A DNA stretch of 64,000 nucleotides from Nereocystis luetkeana (taxonomy: Eukaryota; Sar; Phaeophyceae; Laminariales; Laminariaceae): assembly GCA_031213475.1 (NCBI GenBank), contig JARUPZ010000021.1, positions 7,075,420 through 7,139,419 of the forward strand, written 5' to 3'. Position numbers and translations under genes: made by a program. How positions within the stretch are numbered: the stretch's first letter is position 1; each line of letters begins with the position of its first letter. Below the pieces are notes generated by a model. The model searched no databases. It was not told the DNA's origin and worked only from the letters and a program-made list of their open reading frames with translations. This document shows positions 1 through 10,949 of the stretch, piece after piece.

Positions 1-80
1 CTGGTCAGGTCAGTCAACGTACATCACAGAATACCCTGTCGCCCACCTGGGCAACTCCTGAAGCCCGTAGCGCTGTAACA
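1..80 (-). mobile_element. Partial 3' LTR of a minus-strand LTR retroelement
   Basis: Positions 1-80 match 6927-7006 with only three substitutions. On the minus strand both copies begin TGTTRCAGCGCTACGGGC, with the TGTTG/TGTTA start usual for LTRs. Just inside this copy lies a G-run on the minus strand, as expected for a polypurine tract before a 3' LTR. The rest of this LTR is outside the window, so its length is unknown. Confidence 0.6.
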
Positions 81-88
81 CCCCCCCT
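81..88 (-). promoter_or_regulatory. Polypurine tract next to the 3' LTR
   Basis: The plus strand reads CCCCCCCT, so the minus strand reads AGGGGGGG directly before the LTR start TGTTACAG. This is the usual position of the plus-strand DNA primer of LTR retrotransposons. It sets the orientation of the element as minus. Confidence 0.5.
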
Positions 89-1060
89 GCCCGACGCATA
101 ACTATCGTCGGTGCACAGCGGGTATCCCGGCCACTACCCGGTAACAGCATGGGCAACTCCTCCTCTTTATCCCCGACGAACCGGCTGCCGCGTCCTTCCT
201 TATCCATTCGACGATTAACGAGCTTCGGCCTCGTACGGACATCCCCGATGCTCGTGACGCGGCTCCTACGCCTTCCGCTTTTCCTTCTGACGGTCGCTGC
301 TGCTGGTTCGGCTTCTGCGGCGGCTGCAGTTACTGCTGCTGCTGCTGATGACACAGCTGCTGCGCCTGATGCTGTTCCACCTCTTCCTCCTTCTCCTGCT
401 GGGCCGGCTGTTTGCGCTCCCTCCGCGGCGGCGGAGGTGGTGGACCTGATTGCCCCCCCGTCCTGCCGGTTCCCGTTGCCGTGCTCGGTTGCTGCTACTG
501 CGGTTGCGCTCCTGCGTGGCACTCCTGCCACGGCGGTGGTGGCTGCTACGGCGGTCACGACTGCGACTGCGGCTCCGTGCATCTAGTTTGAAAATGGTAC
601 GATGCTTTAGCATCCTTTGCCGCTTATGTAACGGGGTACACACAAACCTACCCGACCCCTGATCCGGCGTCCTCTCATGGACGCTTGATAGCTCAGACCG
701 GGCTGCTCGACGGAAGTGATTCGTTCCCCCCCGGTCCAATGCTCGTGCGCCCGATTCGCGTGGATGCCTTCCCTTCCGCGTTTGCTGGCCGCCTCCTTGA
801 TCAAGACCCTGTTAACCCCCAGCGTCTGCTCACCCGAGGAACTCCTCTGAGTTGCCGCGTCGTCCCGCGCTCTTCTGGGGCTCTTTTTCCCCTGCCGTCT
901 CTTGAGTATCCCTCTCAGCCTCCAGAACATCTGCTGCCTCTCCGCCACGAAATTGGACGAATTCGAGCCTCATGTGGTTCGGCCGCTCATGGAAGATCTT
1001 GAGTTTGGCTGCCAATAACCCAACACCAGCTGTGCAATCGAGAATTTCGTCGAAACTCAT
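89..1060 (-). pseudogene. Degenerate minus-strand coding region in the LTR element
   Basis: Minus-strand reading from 1060 starts MSFDEILDC and stays open to 830. Overlapping frames continue with an Arg/Ser-rich stretch (RSRSRDRRSS near 555-590) that could be a nucleic-acid-binding tail, as in Gag proteins. The CTG/CAG-rich composition near 300-480 makes all frames open and Ala-, Ser- or Gln-rich, so openness is weak evidence. No protease, RT or integrase motif was found. It lies at the 3' end of the element, next to the polypurine tract. Function not recognised. Confidence 0.25.
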
Positions 1061-1094
1061 CTTTGCAAGCTCTGTGTGAAACTTCGCTCGGGAA

Positions 1095-1945
1095 CGTTTG
1101 GTGCACCCCTAGTGTGGTCTTTTGAAGATACTGACGTTTGACTCCAAGAAAGTAAGTCGTTTGAAGGTTCAGACGTTCACGCCACCCCCTCAAGTACTGA
1201 CGTGACTCCGAGTAAGCAGATCGGTTGAGGGCCCTGACGTTCACGCCACGTTAGAAGGTACTGACGTGACTCCGAGTAAGTAAGTCGTCGGAAGGCACTG
1301 AGGTTCACGCCACGTTTGAAGGTACTGACGTGCCTCCGAGTAAGTAAGTCGTTTGAAGGCACTGCCGTTCACGCCACGTTTGAAGGTACTGACATGACTC
1401 CGAGTAAGTAAGTCGTTTGAAGGCACTGACGTGCCTCCGAGTAAGTAAGTCGTTTGAAGGCACTGACGTTCACGCCACGTTTGAAGGTAGTGACGTGATT
1501 CCGAGTAAGTAAGTCGTTTGAAGGTACTGACGTGCACGCCATGTTTGAAGGTACTGATATGGCTCCGAGTAAGTAAGTCGTTTCAAGGCACTGACGTTCA
1601 CGCCACGTTCACGCCACCCCCCCAAGTACTGACGTGACTCCGCGCAAGTAAGCCGTTTGAAGGCACTGCCGTTCACGCCACGTTTGAAGGTACTGACATG
1701 ACTCCGAGTAAGTAAGTCGTTTGAAGGCACTGACGTGCCTCCGAGTAAGTAAGTCGTTTGAAGGTACTGACGTGCACGCCACGTTTTAAGGTACTGACAT
1801 GACTCCGAGTAAGTAAGTCGTTTGAAGGCACTGACGTTCACGCCACCTTCACGCCACCCCCCCCCAAGTACTGACGTGACTCCCCGTAAGTAAGCCGTTT
1901 GAAGGCACTGACGTTCACGCCACCTTCACGCCACCCCCCCAGCCC
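1095..1945. repeat. Minisatellite with 64-bp unit and 37-bp half unit
   Basis: The word TCCGAGTAAGTAAGTCG recurs at about 1271, 1335, 1399, 1436, 1500 and 1564 (steps 64, 64, 37, 64, 64) and again to about 1820. It alternates with GACGTTCACGCCACG. The last units degenerate into C-rich spacers of 7-9 C. Open frames across it come only from the repeat. Confidence 0.9.
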
Positions 1946-3245
1946 GTACAGTGTCCACTGGTGAGACCCTTTCGTTCTAAAACTAATTCATGAGTCCTCA
2001 AACGTCATTCATCCACCACCACTTCAAGATCGTACCCCTTGTATAACGGTTTTCGTGAAAGTAGTTGTAGAAAGGTGGTGACAAACACCCCCCCAGCACG
2101 GAAACTACCTACTGCTTATTGGCATCCCAATCCCACCTTTCGCTTCGTGTTTCCAACACTGGGCCACTAATCTTGGAGAGTCAAATAGGAAGGTATCCTG
2201 CTCGGTTACACCATGCCTACATCATGTTTTCCAGCATTAGTCATGCAATCTAGAATTCCTACAACCGTTCTTCTCCGATCAGGCGGATCGCTCGATGCTT
2301 GAGACGGACGACACAACAGGTGCGTGGTACGCCCAACCACTTCACGATCGCGTTCGCAAATGAAGGCAACCTTTAGTTTTCGCAGTGGGCATATGTGGCC
2401 TCGCCTATCAGAACTGCCCTCCCCATGCGGGGACGAAGCACTTGAAAATTAGGGTCAACCTTATGTACATGTACAGCAGTGCAGTACTCAAACGGTGAAG
2501 ATGCCCAATCGTCATTGGGAACCATGTCAGATACTTGAACAAAGTCAAGCTCGTTTGATTCTCCGTTCACTGCGTCAGCGACTAAGACGGCGTGTGAGTA
2601 TGCGCGCTAGGGAGGGGCTTTGTTTTCCTTTCGGAAACTACCAAGTTTTCTCTCCTCAGTTTGATTTGCATTGTGTATCTCGTATCCACTGCTTAGGATG
2701 CATGTATTTGCTCTGGAAGAGCAGACACCCTTGCTACAGGCAAAGCGCTCCGGATAGAGGCCAGCGCTCCGAGGTCCTTTCAGCACGAATGTAAAACAAA
2801 CGCCTGTTTTCACGGTTTTCAAATATTCGTGCATGATACTATCAAGTAACTGTTCACGCATCCCCCAGTATTCGGGCGCTGGGATCACGGGATTGCAACT
2901 ATTTATGTGTGTGATCCCCGATTCTGTGACACAAACTGCTTTGTCGACATCCTGGTAGTCGATAATCTAGTGCCGGGTGGTTTGTAACTACCAGTACTAA
3001 TATGCCCGGTGCCACTAGGTTGATAGGTTTTATTTATTCGTTGGTGTCGCACTGCTATCTCTCTCTGTTCTTGGACGGAATGCGTGCGTCGTGCCTGCCG
3101 TATCCAGTGTGATGTGATACCAGCTCGGTATGCTGAATGAAGATAATATACATACTTTACAGCAGTCGGGATGAATAAGGTAATGCGGCCGTACGTGTTC
3201 GACTCGTACTCTGCACGTATTGTGTATGTGTTCTTCGCCTTAAAC
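1946..3245. other. No recognised gene
   Basis: Internal part of the LTR-flanked region. A minus-strand frame of about 79 codons (2373-2609, starting after a TAG) has fairly gene-like codons and includes DMVPNDDWASSPFEY, but no family is recognised. The rest shows no splice-consistent or motif-bearing frame. Confidence 0.4.
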
Positions 3246-3345
3246 CATTCTTTCTACCCGTCGACATCCAGCACAACCAGTGTCCGTGCCCTTTATTGGA
3301 TCCTAGAGAGAGATTTTTCCTGTGGTCACAAACTACACCACAGTC
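3205..3345 (-). mobile_element. Short 3' tail of the main LINE family
   Basis: The segment from TTCTTCGCCTTAAACC through CTACCCGTCGACATCCAGCA to the CACCACAG end matches the 3' end of the LINE near 33060-33190, in the same orientation. It is a strongly 5'-truncated insertion. Other tails of this family are at 32760-32870, 39580-39693 and 42478-42585. Confidence 0.65.
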
Positions 3346-4124
3346 ATCACAATATACGTGGATTTCTCGAAAGTTCCATGTTTGCCAGCAGACAATGCAC
3401 GTTGTTGTCCAGGGGTTCATCGTTCTAAAGGGTGGTTATGCACGCCCAAACAGCGTAAGGCTCGACATTGTTAGTTTCCGTTATCACTTAACCGAGCAAA
3501 CGGTCCACGAGAGCATGCGTGTATTAGTACGTACGGCACCTATGGCTTGTATCGACACCTGCCGGTTGCATTTCGTCTTGAAGACATTATGTGGTCAATC
3601 GCATGCAGACATTTATTAACGAACATGCATGTGTGTGCGATCATGAAAAACGAGCGAACATACGAGCACGAGCACGAGCAACGAGTATGCCTGCATGCAT
3701 TGACCAGACAATTATCTTCACAGCCTTACGAAACAACAGGCAGAGCACCATCGGCAGCGTGAATACATAACAACAGCGTATCACACGAATCACCGTCCTA
3801 CAAGGCAGGCAACACCGAAATCATGTGGAAATATGCATATAACGAGTATCCCATAACATAGTATGCAAGATGGAACGTGGGATTATAGAAAGAACACGAT
3901 CACCTCATATCACAGTTTTGCAAACATTCCCATCGCCTGGGTTGTCCGTTCTTATTTCTTATAATTGACGGACTAATTATGTGCGCGAAAGCTACTGACG
4001 ATGGTTGTTTCCTATGGCCACGTACCGGGTCAAAAGACCAGGGAAAGCCAGTGAAATGCCGACGTACCGGGTGAGAAGACCCGAACGGGCGAAACAAGTG
4101 GAATTCCAGCGTATCGGGTACTTT
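3346..4124. other. No recognised gene
   Basis: Short open frames on both strands without motifs. It includes a small GAGCAC-type simple repeat near 3665-3680. Nothing else is seen. Confidence 0.35.
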
Positions 4125-4470
4125 TTTTTTTCTTCTTTTTTTTTCCATTTCATTCATTATCTTCGCACATCTTCTTCTCTCTCTCCTTCCAACTCGTAAC
4201 TCAGATCCGGGGTCACATAGCAGGCTCTTCTCCCCCCTTCCCGCTACGGTACGTGCCTTCATTTTTATCGCGAGAAGATTTCAGCCTTTTCTTCCCTCGT
4301 CGACTCGCATCGAATTGTGCCTACCCACGCTGCAAGGCGCTCTCAACAATTGAATCCCTTTTTTTATTTTTGCAAATAAAGTCAAAGTCCGACCCTCCTA
4401 GGGCTCGAACCCAGGACTCAAACAAGTAGAATTCGAGGTTAACCACTTGAACCACCGGGGCGACCGGCTC
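4125..4470 (-). mobile_element. tRNA-derived SINE, family 1 (full-length copy)
   Basis: On the minus strand the head reads GCCGGTCGCCCCGGTGG, then TGGTTCAAGTGG (A box) and GGGTTCGAGCCC (B box), an RNA polymerase III promoter. An A-rich linker with AAAAATAAAAAAAGG follows, then a body of about 180 bp, then an A-rich tail at 4125-4150. Its body is shared with copies at 37411-37608 and 38043-38364. It has no acceptor stem pairing good enough for a functional tRNA gene. Confidence 0.8.
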
Positions 4471-6130
4471 ACTTGGAGACCATAACAACCTGCTATGACT
4501 TTCGTTGTGTGCCCTCAGTTGTTTCAACATAGCTTTCATCTACCCCCGAATAGTAACATGCCGTACACTGCACAGCCGCACGGCTTCCCAACAACATTAC
4601 TTTGCTCCGGTAGTAGGGGACACTCATGCCGTACGTGTGTAGGGATGTGTGGGGCCAAAGTTAAACGTCTCCACGCTTGTGAAAGCAAGAGGAGCGATGG
4701 ACCCAAGGATCTAGAGAGCTTTTGCCGTGCGACCTTCAGTCCCATGAACGGTTATATTGATAGTGGTATGAATACTGTATATTATACTGTGGATACATCC
4801 TCCACGTATGATATGTGGCCTTCGACTAAACTCGTCATTTCTACCCAGCTTCCTCACCGTAGTATGCCCCGTATGAATCCCAGATACCTGGTACTCGTGT
4901 GCATACGGTGTGTGTGGTACATCCTGATATGTCGCTTTTCAACGCGTTATCATGACTCGAAAAAATGGGAAGAGAGATGTACGAAATGGTCCCTAAGGAT
5001 TTTGCCATACGGCCTACCAGGTACCTGGTACCTGGTACAGTTTTACGGGAGTGTGTAGTATTATACATCAGCCCATAAACGCCCTTTATTGATGTTGTCA
5101 AAAGCATACATACTGCGAGCCACCTCCCCTGTATGCTTAACCGTGTATCAAGAGCTCACCCTGTTCGGGGTAGAAAAAAAAATAAAAACTGCAGGTACAG
5201 AGTAGAGCAGTAGTAGTAGGAGTATGGTTTCCTATCTTTTTTCCACATTACATGTACTATCGTTAATATTCATATTCTTAGTCGTGTACGTACGGTAGTG
5301 CAACTCGTCGTATAATATACCCTGGTATACCATCTTCTCATCCTTTTGAGCATCGTGTGAAACTGCGTACCAGTTAGTGTATAGACTACTCACTGATGGT
5401 ATTGTAGACGGGGATACGGCTTTTCTGCGTAATTTTCAAGTTGAGGCGCCTTTGCTCCAGGGAGCTATTACTCAGTGCTCGGGGCATGGTAGGTTGTCGG
5501 TTCCTGCGTACAACTTCAAACTTAGAACCATCTACGGAAAGCGCTCCTCCCGCAACGATAGTCAAAAGTACTCCCTGTTTCGATACCAGCAGCGAGGTAT
5601 ACTTCAACAACAGCAGTTACATGTGACATGTGACCACGAAAATACTGCTGTCGCTCGGGTTGGGCTGATTATTAGAGTCGTACGCACACGTATTGCCATG
5701 GTAGTCTAAATGAATACAGCCGACCCCCCCCATTTTTTTCCTCGAGGAGTACCGCACAGCAAGAAAAAAAACCGACCGCACCAAAAAGCACAGACGAGAT
5801 GTGCGGGGCCGAAAACAAAAAAAAATCGAGAGTGACGCCTGAGGCGGAGAACGGCCGAAAAAAACGAGAGTTACACCGGAGGCGAAGGCCGGCCGCAAAC
5901 AATCGTCAAGGCGTGCGCGGGAACAAAAACAAATCGAGGGTCAGGACGGAGAGATTTGTGGCCTTTTTTTTCTGGTGCTGCCTTATCGCGAGTCTGCGAT
6001 GATGGCTACCTGCCGTGACTACTGTTTCCTGATACGTTATGCATGGTCACTGCTATAAACAGCAATAGTGCTACCCGAATATATGTACTCTATCGTGGTT
6101 TCTACGTGTATCCCTCGCCGCTGGTACCCA
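4471..6130. other. No recognised gene
   Basis: Contains an open plus-strand frame of 187 codons (4495-5058) with no recognisable domain. A repeated ACCTGGTA word at 5018-5036 reads as three overlapping palindromic copies. T-rich and A-rich stretches occur near 5730-5960. No splice-supported gene seen. Confidence 0.35.
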
Positions 6131-6135
6131 TCAGA

Positions 6136-6350
6136 CTCCATCATCCCGGACAGAACTCGGGGCTCGATACTTGGCCACCCATCAGATTCCATCCCGGAGA
6201 AGCTCGGGCAGAGACACTGATCCTACCCAGGGAAAACTCGGGCCCCGATGTTTGGGCCTCATTCCGCCCAGGAGGACTCTCGGGCCCAGTTATTCGGGCC
6301 CTCGTTCCGCCCGGGAGAAAACTCGGGCCCAGATGCTCGGGGCCAAACAA
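6136..6350. repeat. GC-rich imperfect tandem repeat
   Basis: Four or five imperfect units of about 50 bp share CGGGCCC, CCCGGGAGAAAACTCGGG and similar words. Open frames on both strands here are repeat artefacts. Confidence 0.7.
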
Positions 6351-6639
6351 ATTCCCTGGGTACAGATCTCTCGTGTCCCCGCCAGAGCTCATGACCTTGC
6401 GCTCCAATCTCCCCCTCTCTCTGTCATCGGCCTGGGTTCATCATGTTACAGCTGCCTCCTCTTGTGTGCCGCTATCGGCTCGGTCTCACCTCGATAGCCA
6501 GCTGTTGTCGTTCGTTGAGAGAGTCCTCATGGGGATTTCCTCCGTACCTCGCTCCTAAATCCTCTCTGGCCACGGGGTGGCCAGACGCCACGAGAGTTGA
6601 GTGTTGGTATTGCTCAGCGAAGGCGACGTGGGATTAACT

Positions 6640-7006
6640 GACATGCACGTTATGGGCAACTGACATGAACGTGGTGGGCAAGACTCATGCACGGTGTGAG
6701 AACAGGATATGGTTTGACTTGTTTATTTCGTTCTTTGGTGGGATTGACTAACCCCAGGTAGGGCCAGAGAGCACCCGTATCGACCATTACAGCCGATACG
6801 GGGTTTCCATGACCCAGACGATGGCCTCCCCCGCCAGGGACACTCCATTGTATACCTACATCGATATGACAGCAAGCCATCCTACGGCTTTATCGCTGCC
6901 TTACACGATGCACCCTCCGTGCGTCACTGGTCAGGTCAGTCAACGTACATCGCAGAATACCCTGTCGCCCACCTGGGCAGCTCCTGAAGCCCGTAGCGCT
7001 GCAACA
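6640..7006 (-). mobile_element. Probable 5' LTR of the same element
   Basis: The right edge at 7006 is defined by the match to 1-80 and the TGTTGC start on the minus strand. The left edge near 6640 is a guess, placed where a minus-strand ...CATGTCA end occurs. No convincing primer binding site was found inside it. The matching 3' LTR is cut off by the window start. Confidence 0.4.
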
Positions 7007-7625
7007 GCTTTACGCAACGTATAAACTCTGTGCTCGCACGTACACGTAGTACGTCAAAGTACGTATTTACATAAATATGCATACAATACATGAGTATGCT
7101 GGTTTCACGTTTTTTCTAAATAAAAAAATTGGGGTGTGCGACGTGCTTCAGTTATTGAATAGTTGTTGTGTCCCACTGCCGCTGCTGTGTTGTTTTCTAT
7201 GGTCATAGCAGTCCATACCATGGTCTCTATCTGCACCACCCCGCGTCGAGTTTGTCTCAGGTGTGGTACGGCAAAATAATTTCGTGCCGAGCTGGTAGTT
7301 CCGCGAGGACGGCCAAGAAGATTTAAGTTGTCAACGGTAGGGGGGCGCCAGAGTAAGTACTCTTCTTGGCGCCCCCGCCGTCGCAGAACAAACGAAGCCT
7401 ATTAACAGTGTCTCTCCGCAGGTCCAAGAGAAGCCCATGGTATCTACACCCTAAAGAAAACTAAACGACTTAGATTTTGGAGGCCATATATGGCACGCTT
7501 CCTTTTTTACCCGACTTTCATGGACAGAACACCGCTCGTGGCGCGCGTTTTTAACTTGGTTTTAGTACACACCTGATTTTGGCTCAAACGGATCAGATAT
7601 AACTGATTTTGGCATTTATTTGCCC
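7007..7625. other. No gene; contains a strong hairpin
   Basis: Positions about 7346-7379 hold GGGGGCGCCA and TGGCGCCCCC around a 16-nt loop that itself contains AGAGTA and TACTCT. The surrounding sequence has no motif-bearing frame. Confidence 0.5.
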
Positions 7626-7990
7626 TTTTTAAAGTCTTCGTCAACTAAGCTCATACCAGGTAAGGTACCAACTAACATATTTGCATTCAACACGTCTTAC
7701 ATGTCTCCTTTGTGCTGTCGGTTTGTTGTCTATAATATATGTTTGCAGGTCCGTAAGGATTGTGTCTACTGCAAAGGAAGTATCAAGGACAACGACATCT
7801 TGATCGGCCTGTGCAAGCCCCCCCTGCACTTCTCGGGCTCCAAGCGCTCCAGGAAGCTCTTCATCGCTCACGATGAGCAAGTTCAGGGCGAACGCCACGC
7901 GAAGTTCGGCGAATAGGCTCGGCTGGAACTGGAGAAAAGCGCCGCCAAGCGGGAAGGCTGTGTCGGTCGATCTCCTCGGTTCGGGCTCGG
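7626..7990 (+). pseudogene. Decayed coding exon(s), family unknown
   Basis: An intron-like stretch runs from a CAG|GTAAGG donor at 7651 to a TTTGCAG acceptor ending at 7750, with a CTAAC branch-like word between. The exon from 7751 reads VRKDCVYCKGSIKDND onward, with consistent GC-ending codons and a Cys-x-x-Cys. It hits TAG at 7914-7916, yet the same frame continues plausibly (ARLELEKSAAKREG). This suggests a nonsense mutation in a once longer coding sequence. It could be a host gene fragment or a retroelement ORF. Role unknown. Confidence 0.3.
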
Positions 7991-9035
7991 AATAGATCTT
8001 TGTACTTTCATGAGTCTGTTCTCGTGTCTATCATGATCTGCCGGTAAAGCCTCATACACACTTGATCAGCCTTTGGTCTGCGCCTGGGGTCTGAATATAG
8101 AGGTGTTCGCGGGCGTTTCGTTGCAGCGTGCGCCTACCTCTATAATATTTCAATACTTTCAGCAAAAATCCGTTGTGCGTGTAGTTGCAAGTCTGCCAGC
8201 GGGTACTTTGAGTTCAAGCGTGGGGAGCGGACTGGTTCATTTTTTTTTCGGTGGGGGTTTCCTCACCTAAGAAGAGTGTCAGGTTTTGCCTCGCTTTCAT
8301 CACGCTAGTGCCTTGGCGAGTGCCAAGGTCTAACTGACTTTTTTTCATCCTCTTTGGGTGCTGTGGACAACGAAAGATCCTGTTTATTTCAATCTACCTT
8401 GGGTGTTTGCCAGGGTGCTGATTCCGCTGATATTAGCGACATTCGCGTTTGCGAGGGAATTTTTGCTACTACTTACTACCGTCGCTTCGACTTCTTTGCG
8501 TTTCACGCCGGCCCCGGGCCCTCTGCTACGCTGAAGACGTTTTGCTTGAGGAATTTCTGTCGCAGTTGGTTTGGGCGTCCACCAAAGGTTTCGTTCGTTG
8601 TCGAACCGTTAGGTGTCGCAGGACATGCGTCTACTGGCGCTGAGGTTCGTCGAGCAAGTGCTTACTGTCGAAGTTGAATAGCACGTTCATGTCGCCTTCA
8701 TCTCTCATAACAGCTGTAATACATACTGCCTGCTTTTTCGGTCATTATAACTGCTCTCTTCTTGCGTCACCCTCATCTGCATGTAACATTAGTATTTTCC
8801 TTTTACTAATAATACCTATTTGGTTGTTAACAGGTACATTTGAGCTATTGCCCCAACTGCAGCACATACAACTGCAATTATTGGTGGAATAGTTCAAACC
8901 AACCCACCAAATACGTATTTCGGCAAGAGTCTTCTTACACGCTACGCTCATGCCACTCCGAAGGGAAAACTTGTATATATACACTCGGGAGACCAGTGGT
9001 GGAAGCACGGCTCTGTCTGGTAAAGGAAGGGCCGT
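7991..9035. other. No recognised gene
   Basis: A plus-strand frame of 107 codons (8354-8677) has moderately gene-like codons after 8500 but no recognisable domain. The region ends abruptly at the duplication boundary. Confidence 0.3.
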
Positions 9036-10435
9036 TAGTTACGAATACAGTAGCTGCAAGTAACACTGACCTCACGTACTGAAAATGGAATGATATTTAT
9101 GTATTTATGCGTCAACAAGGATAAAAGATTGTGAAGCGTGCACAATTCCCCAGGTTTACCTAGAGGTTCTGTGGTGGAAATTCGAATTTTGCCTGTCTGT
9201 CCCCCCCTCAAAAGGAAGCCCCAATCCTCGCAAAACCTGGTCCCGAACGGCCCCTGTATTGTTACGGCAAGCTTCCCGGCGTGAGTTGTCAACGCTCACC
9301 TGATTCGCCTCCTCAGTTCGTAAGTTGGACCCGTCGGCAGTCGACGTGACTCCAGTGCTTCGCTCAGGCGAGAGCAAAGCAAACGATGTCCAAAAAACAC
9401 GATTAAGAGCGATGCAGATACTCGAGTATGCCTCCTATCATGCGGAATGATGCGTTTATGCAAGCGAACAGTCGGTTTAGCCTATAATCCCTTAGCAGTT
9501 GGTCCTATAGTTCACGTTTTAGGTTTTGCACGTATTCTCTTCGTTGCTTGGGTAGCGTCTAAAGACACTCAGGGTTGGCCCACGCGCTGCATGCGAGGTA
9601 CACCTTGGTCAGGCGTTTTGCAGTAAGCGAGCTGAAACCGTCTCCTGAGTAAAACACCCATCCCACACCCACAGAGTATTCCGCCTCTACTCTACGCCCG
9701 TCGACTCGTGGCTGCATGCCTCGACTCGTCGTACATTACGTTGCTCCCACGTCCCTCCGTCGCAACCGCAAGCATACCATGCGAATCGAAAGCGGGCAAA
9801 TTCAAGGGAGCCCTGCGCCTTGAGCTACGCGATCTAGCACCACCCGCGGGACAATCGCTTGTGGACAATCGCTTGAGCCATAGGCGATACGAGTAGGGAA
9901 CGTTTTCGCAAATTGGCTACAGCGCATCGATCGTAACAAAAGTGAGATCACCTTGTAGAAACATGGCTCGTTCAGCGGGGTTGGCTAACAGTGTTAACGA
10001 GGCCATTGCCCGCCGCTCGCCAACGGCCGCGCAAGGTCACGTTTGGCTGCAAGGTCTTGACCCCATGGGGTTCGCGATATATTCGGGGGCGTTTTAAGGC
10101 AGGGTCGTTTCCTGATCCACAGTTAATCGATGTATTTTTCAAACAGACAAAAAAAACAGCAATTTGGTAGTTCTTGACGCCGTGCAAGGTCCCAGAGCAG
10201 TAGCTGCTCGATCGGAAAAACTCGCAAGCATGGAAGCCCGTGGACAAATAGTTTCGGATGCACGGGCCCAAAAACCCCTCGGAAACGCGCCGCGCGCAGC
10301 AAGGGTCGGAAGGAGGCTGCTGCCGCGGAGAGGTGTGCCAAACTCCCCCTATTCCCGTTCCCCGAATAGCGTAAGGCAACATTTGTTACGAGGGAAACAC
10401 AGCGGTGTTGCGCTGCGATGATGTCCAACATAACT
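9036..10435. other. No recognised gene (duplicated at 52916-54316)
   Basis: Several open frames of 60-136 codons on both strands are kept in both copies, which only reflects the recent duplication. None shows a domain or splice logic. Confidence 0.35.
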
Positions 10436-10860
10436 TCTCGCAGCAGGTACCACCAGTATTACTGCTGTACGATATTTCCAGCAGAGCTTCTCTTGCTTCT
10501 CCGTCCCCTCATCTGGGTCTGACAATACCACCTGCAGCATGTCTTAGGGATACGGGCCGACCGTTGCTGTGGACAGGCACACTTTGCCTACGAGTTCTCG
10601 TAGAGTTGGGTTTCTTAAGGCAAAACAAAAAAACGAGAAAAAACCGTTATGACAGGTGCCGCAACTACTTCTGCTGTAGGACACCTGCAACATATATCTC
10701 CTGCTTCTCCGTCCCCTGATCAGTAGGGGGGATGGTGGGCCTGACAACACCACCTGCAGCATGTCTGAGGGGCACGGTCCGAACGTTGCTGTGAACAGAC
10801 AGACGCAGTCTGCCCATGAGTTTTCGTAGAGTTGACTTTCGTTAGGTAGAACTGGAAAAA
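10436..10860. repeat. Two-unit tandem repeat of about 215 bp
   Basis: Unit 1 (about 10440-10650) and unit 2 (about 10655-10860) share CTGCTTCTCCGTCCCCTNAT, CCACCTGCAGCATGTCT, CCGTTGCTGTG and GTAGAGTTG in the same order. The same pair is present at about 54317-54741. Confidence 0.75.
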
Positions 10861-10949
10861 CTAAACCCGCACCAGACGAGAAGGTTTCGCTTGCGCGTGT
10901 AGGTGCATAGAGCCCGCCGGGACGGGTATTGGTGCCGCGTGTGCGTTGA

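Noticed and set aside
149-586. Plus-strand frame of 145 codons, Ala-rich
   Set aside because: Open because of CTG/GCT-rich composition; the element orientation is minus.
1177-1841. Minus-strand frames with repeated LTYSESRQYL segments
   Set aside because: Produced by the 64-bp minisatellite; frames break whenever the unit length changes.
2373-2888. Two minus-strand frames as a gene
   Set aside because: No domain, no splice logic and a stop between them; kept only as a note in the region entry.
4395-4470. tRNA gene
   Set aside because: A and B boxes are present but stems are poor and the sequence is repeated with a body and A-rich tail, so it is a SINE head.
6043-6558. Frame of 171 codons
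   Set aside because: Crosses an imperfect GC-rich tandem repeat and lacks any domain; opposite frames are equally open.
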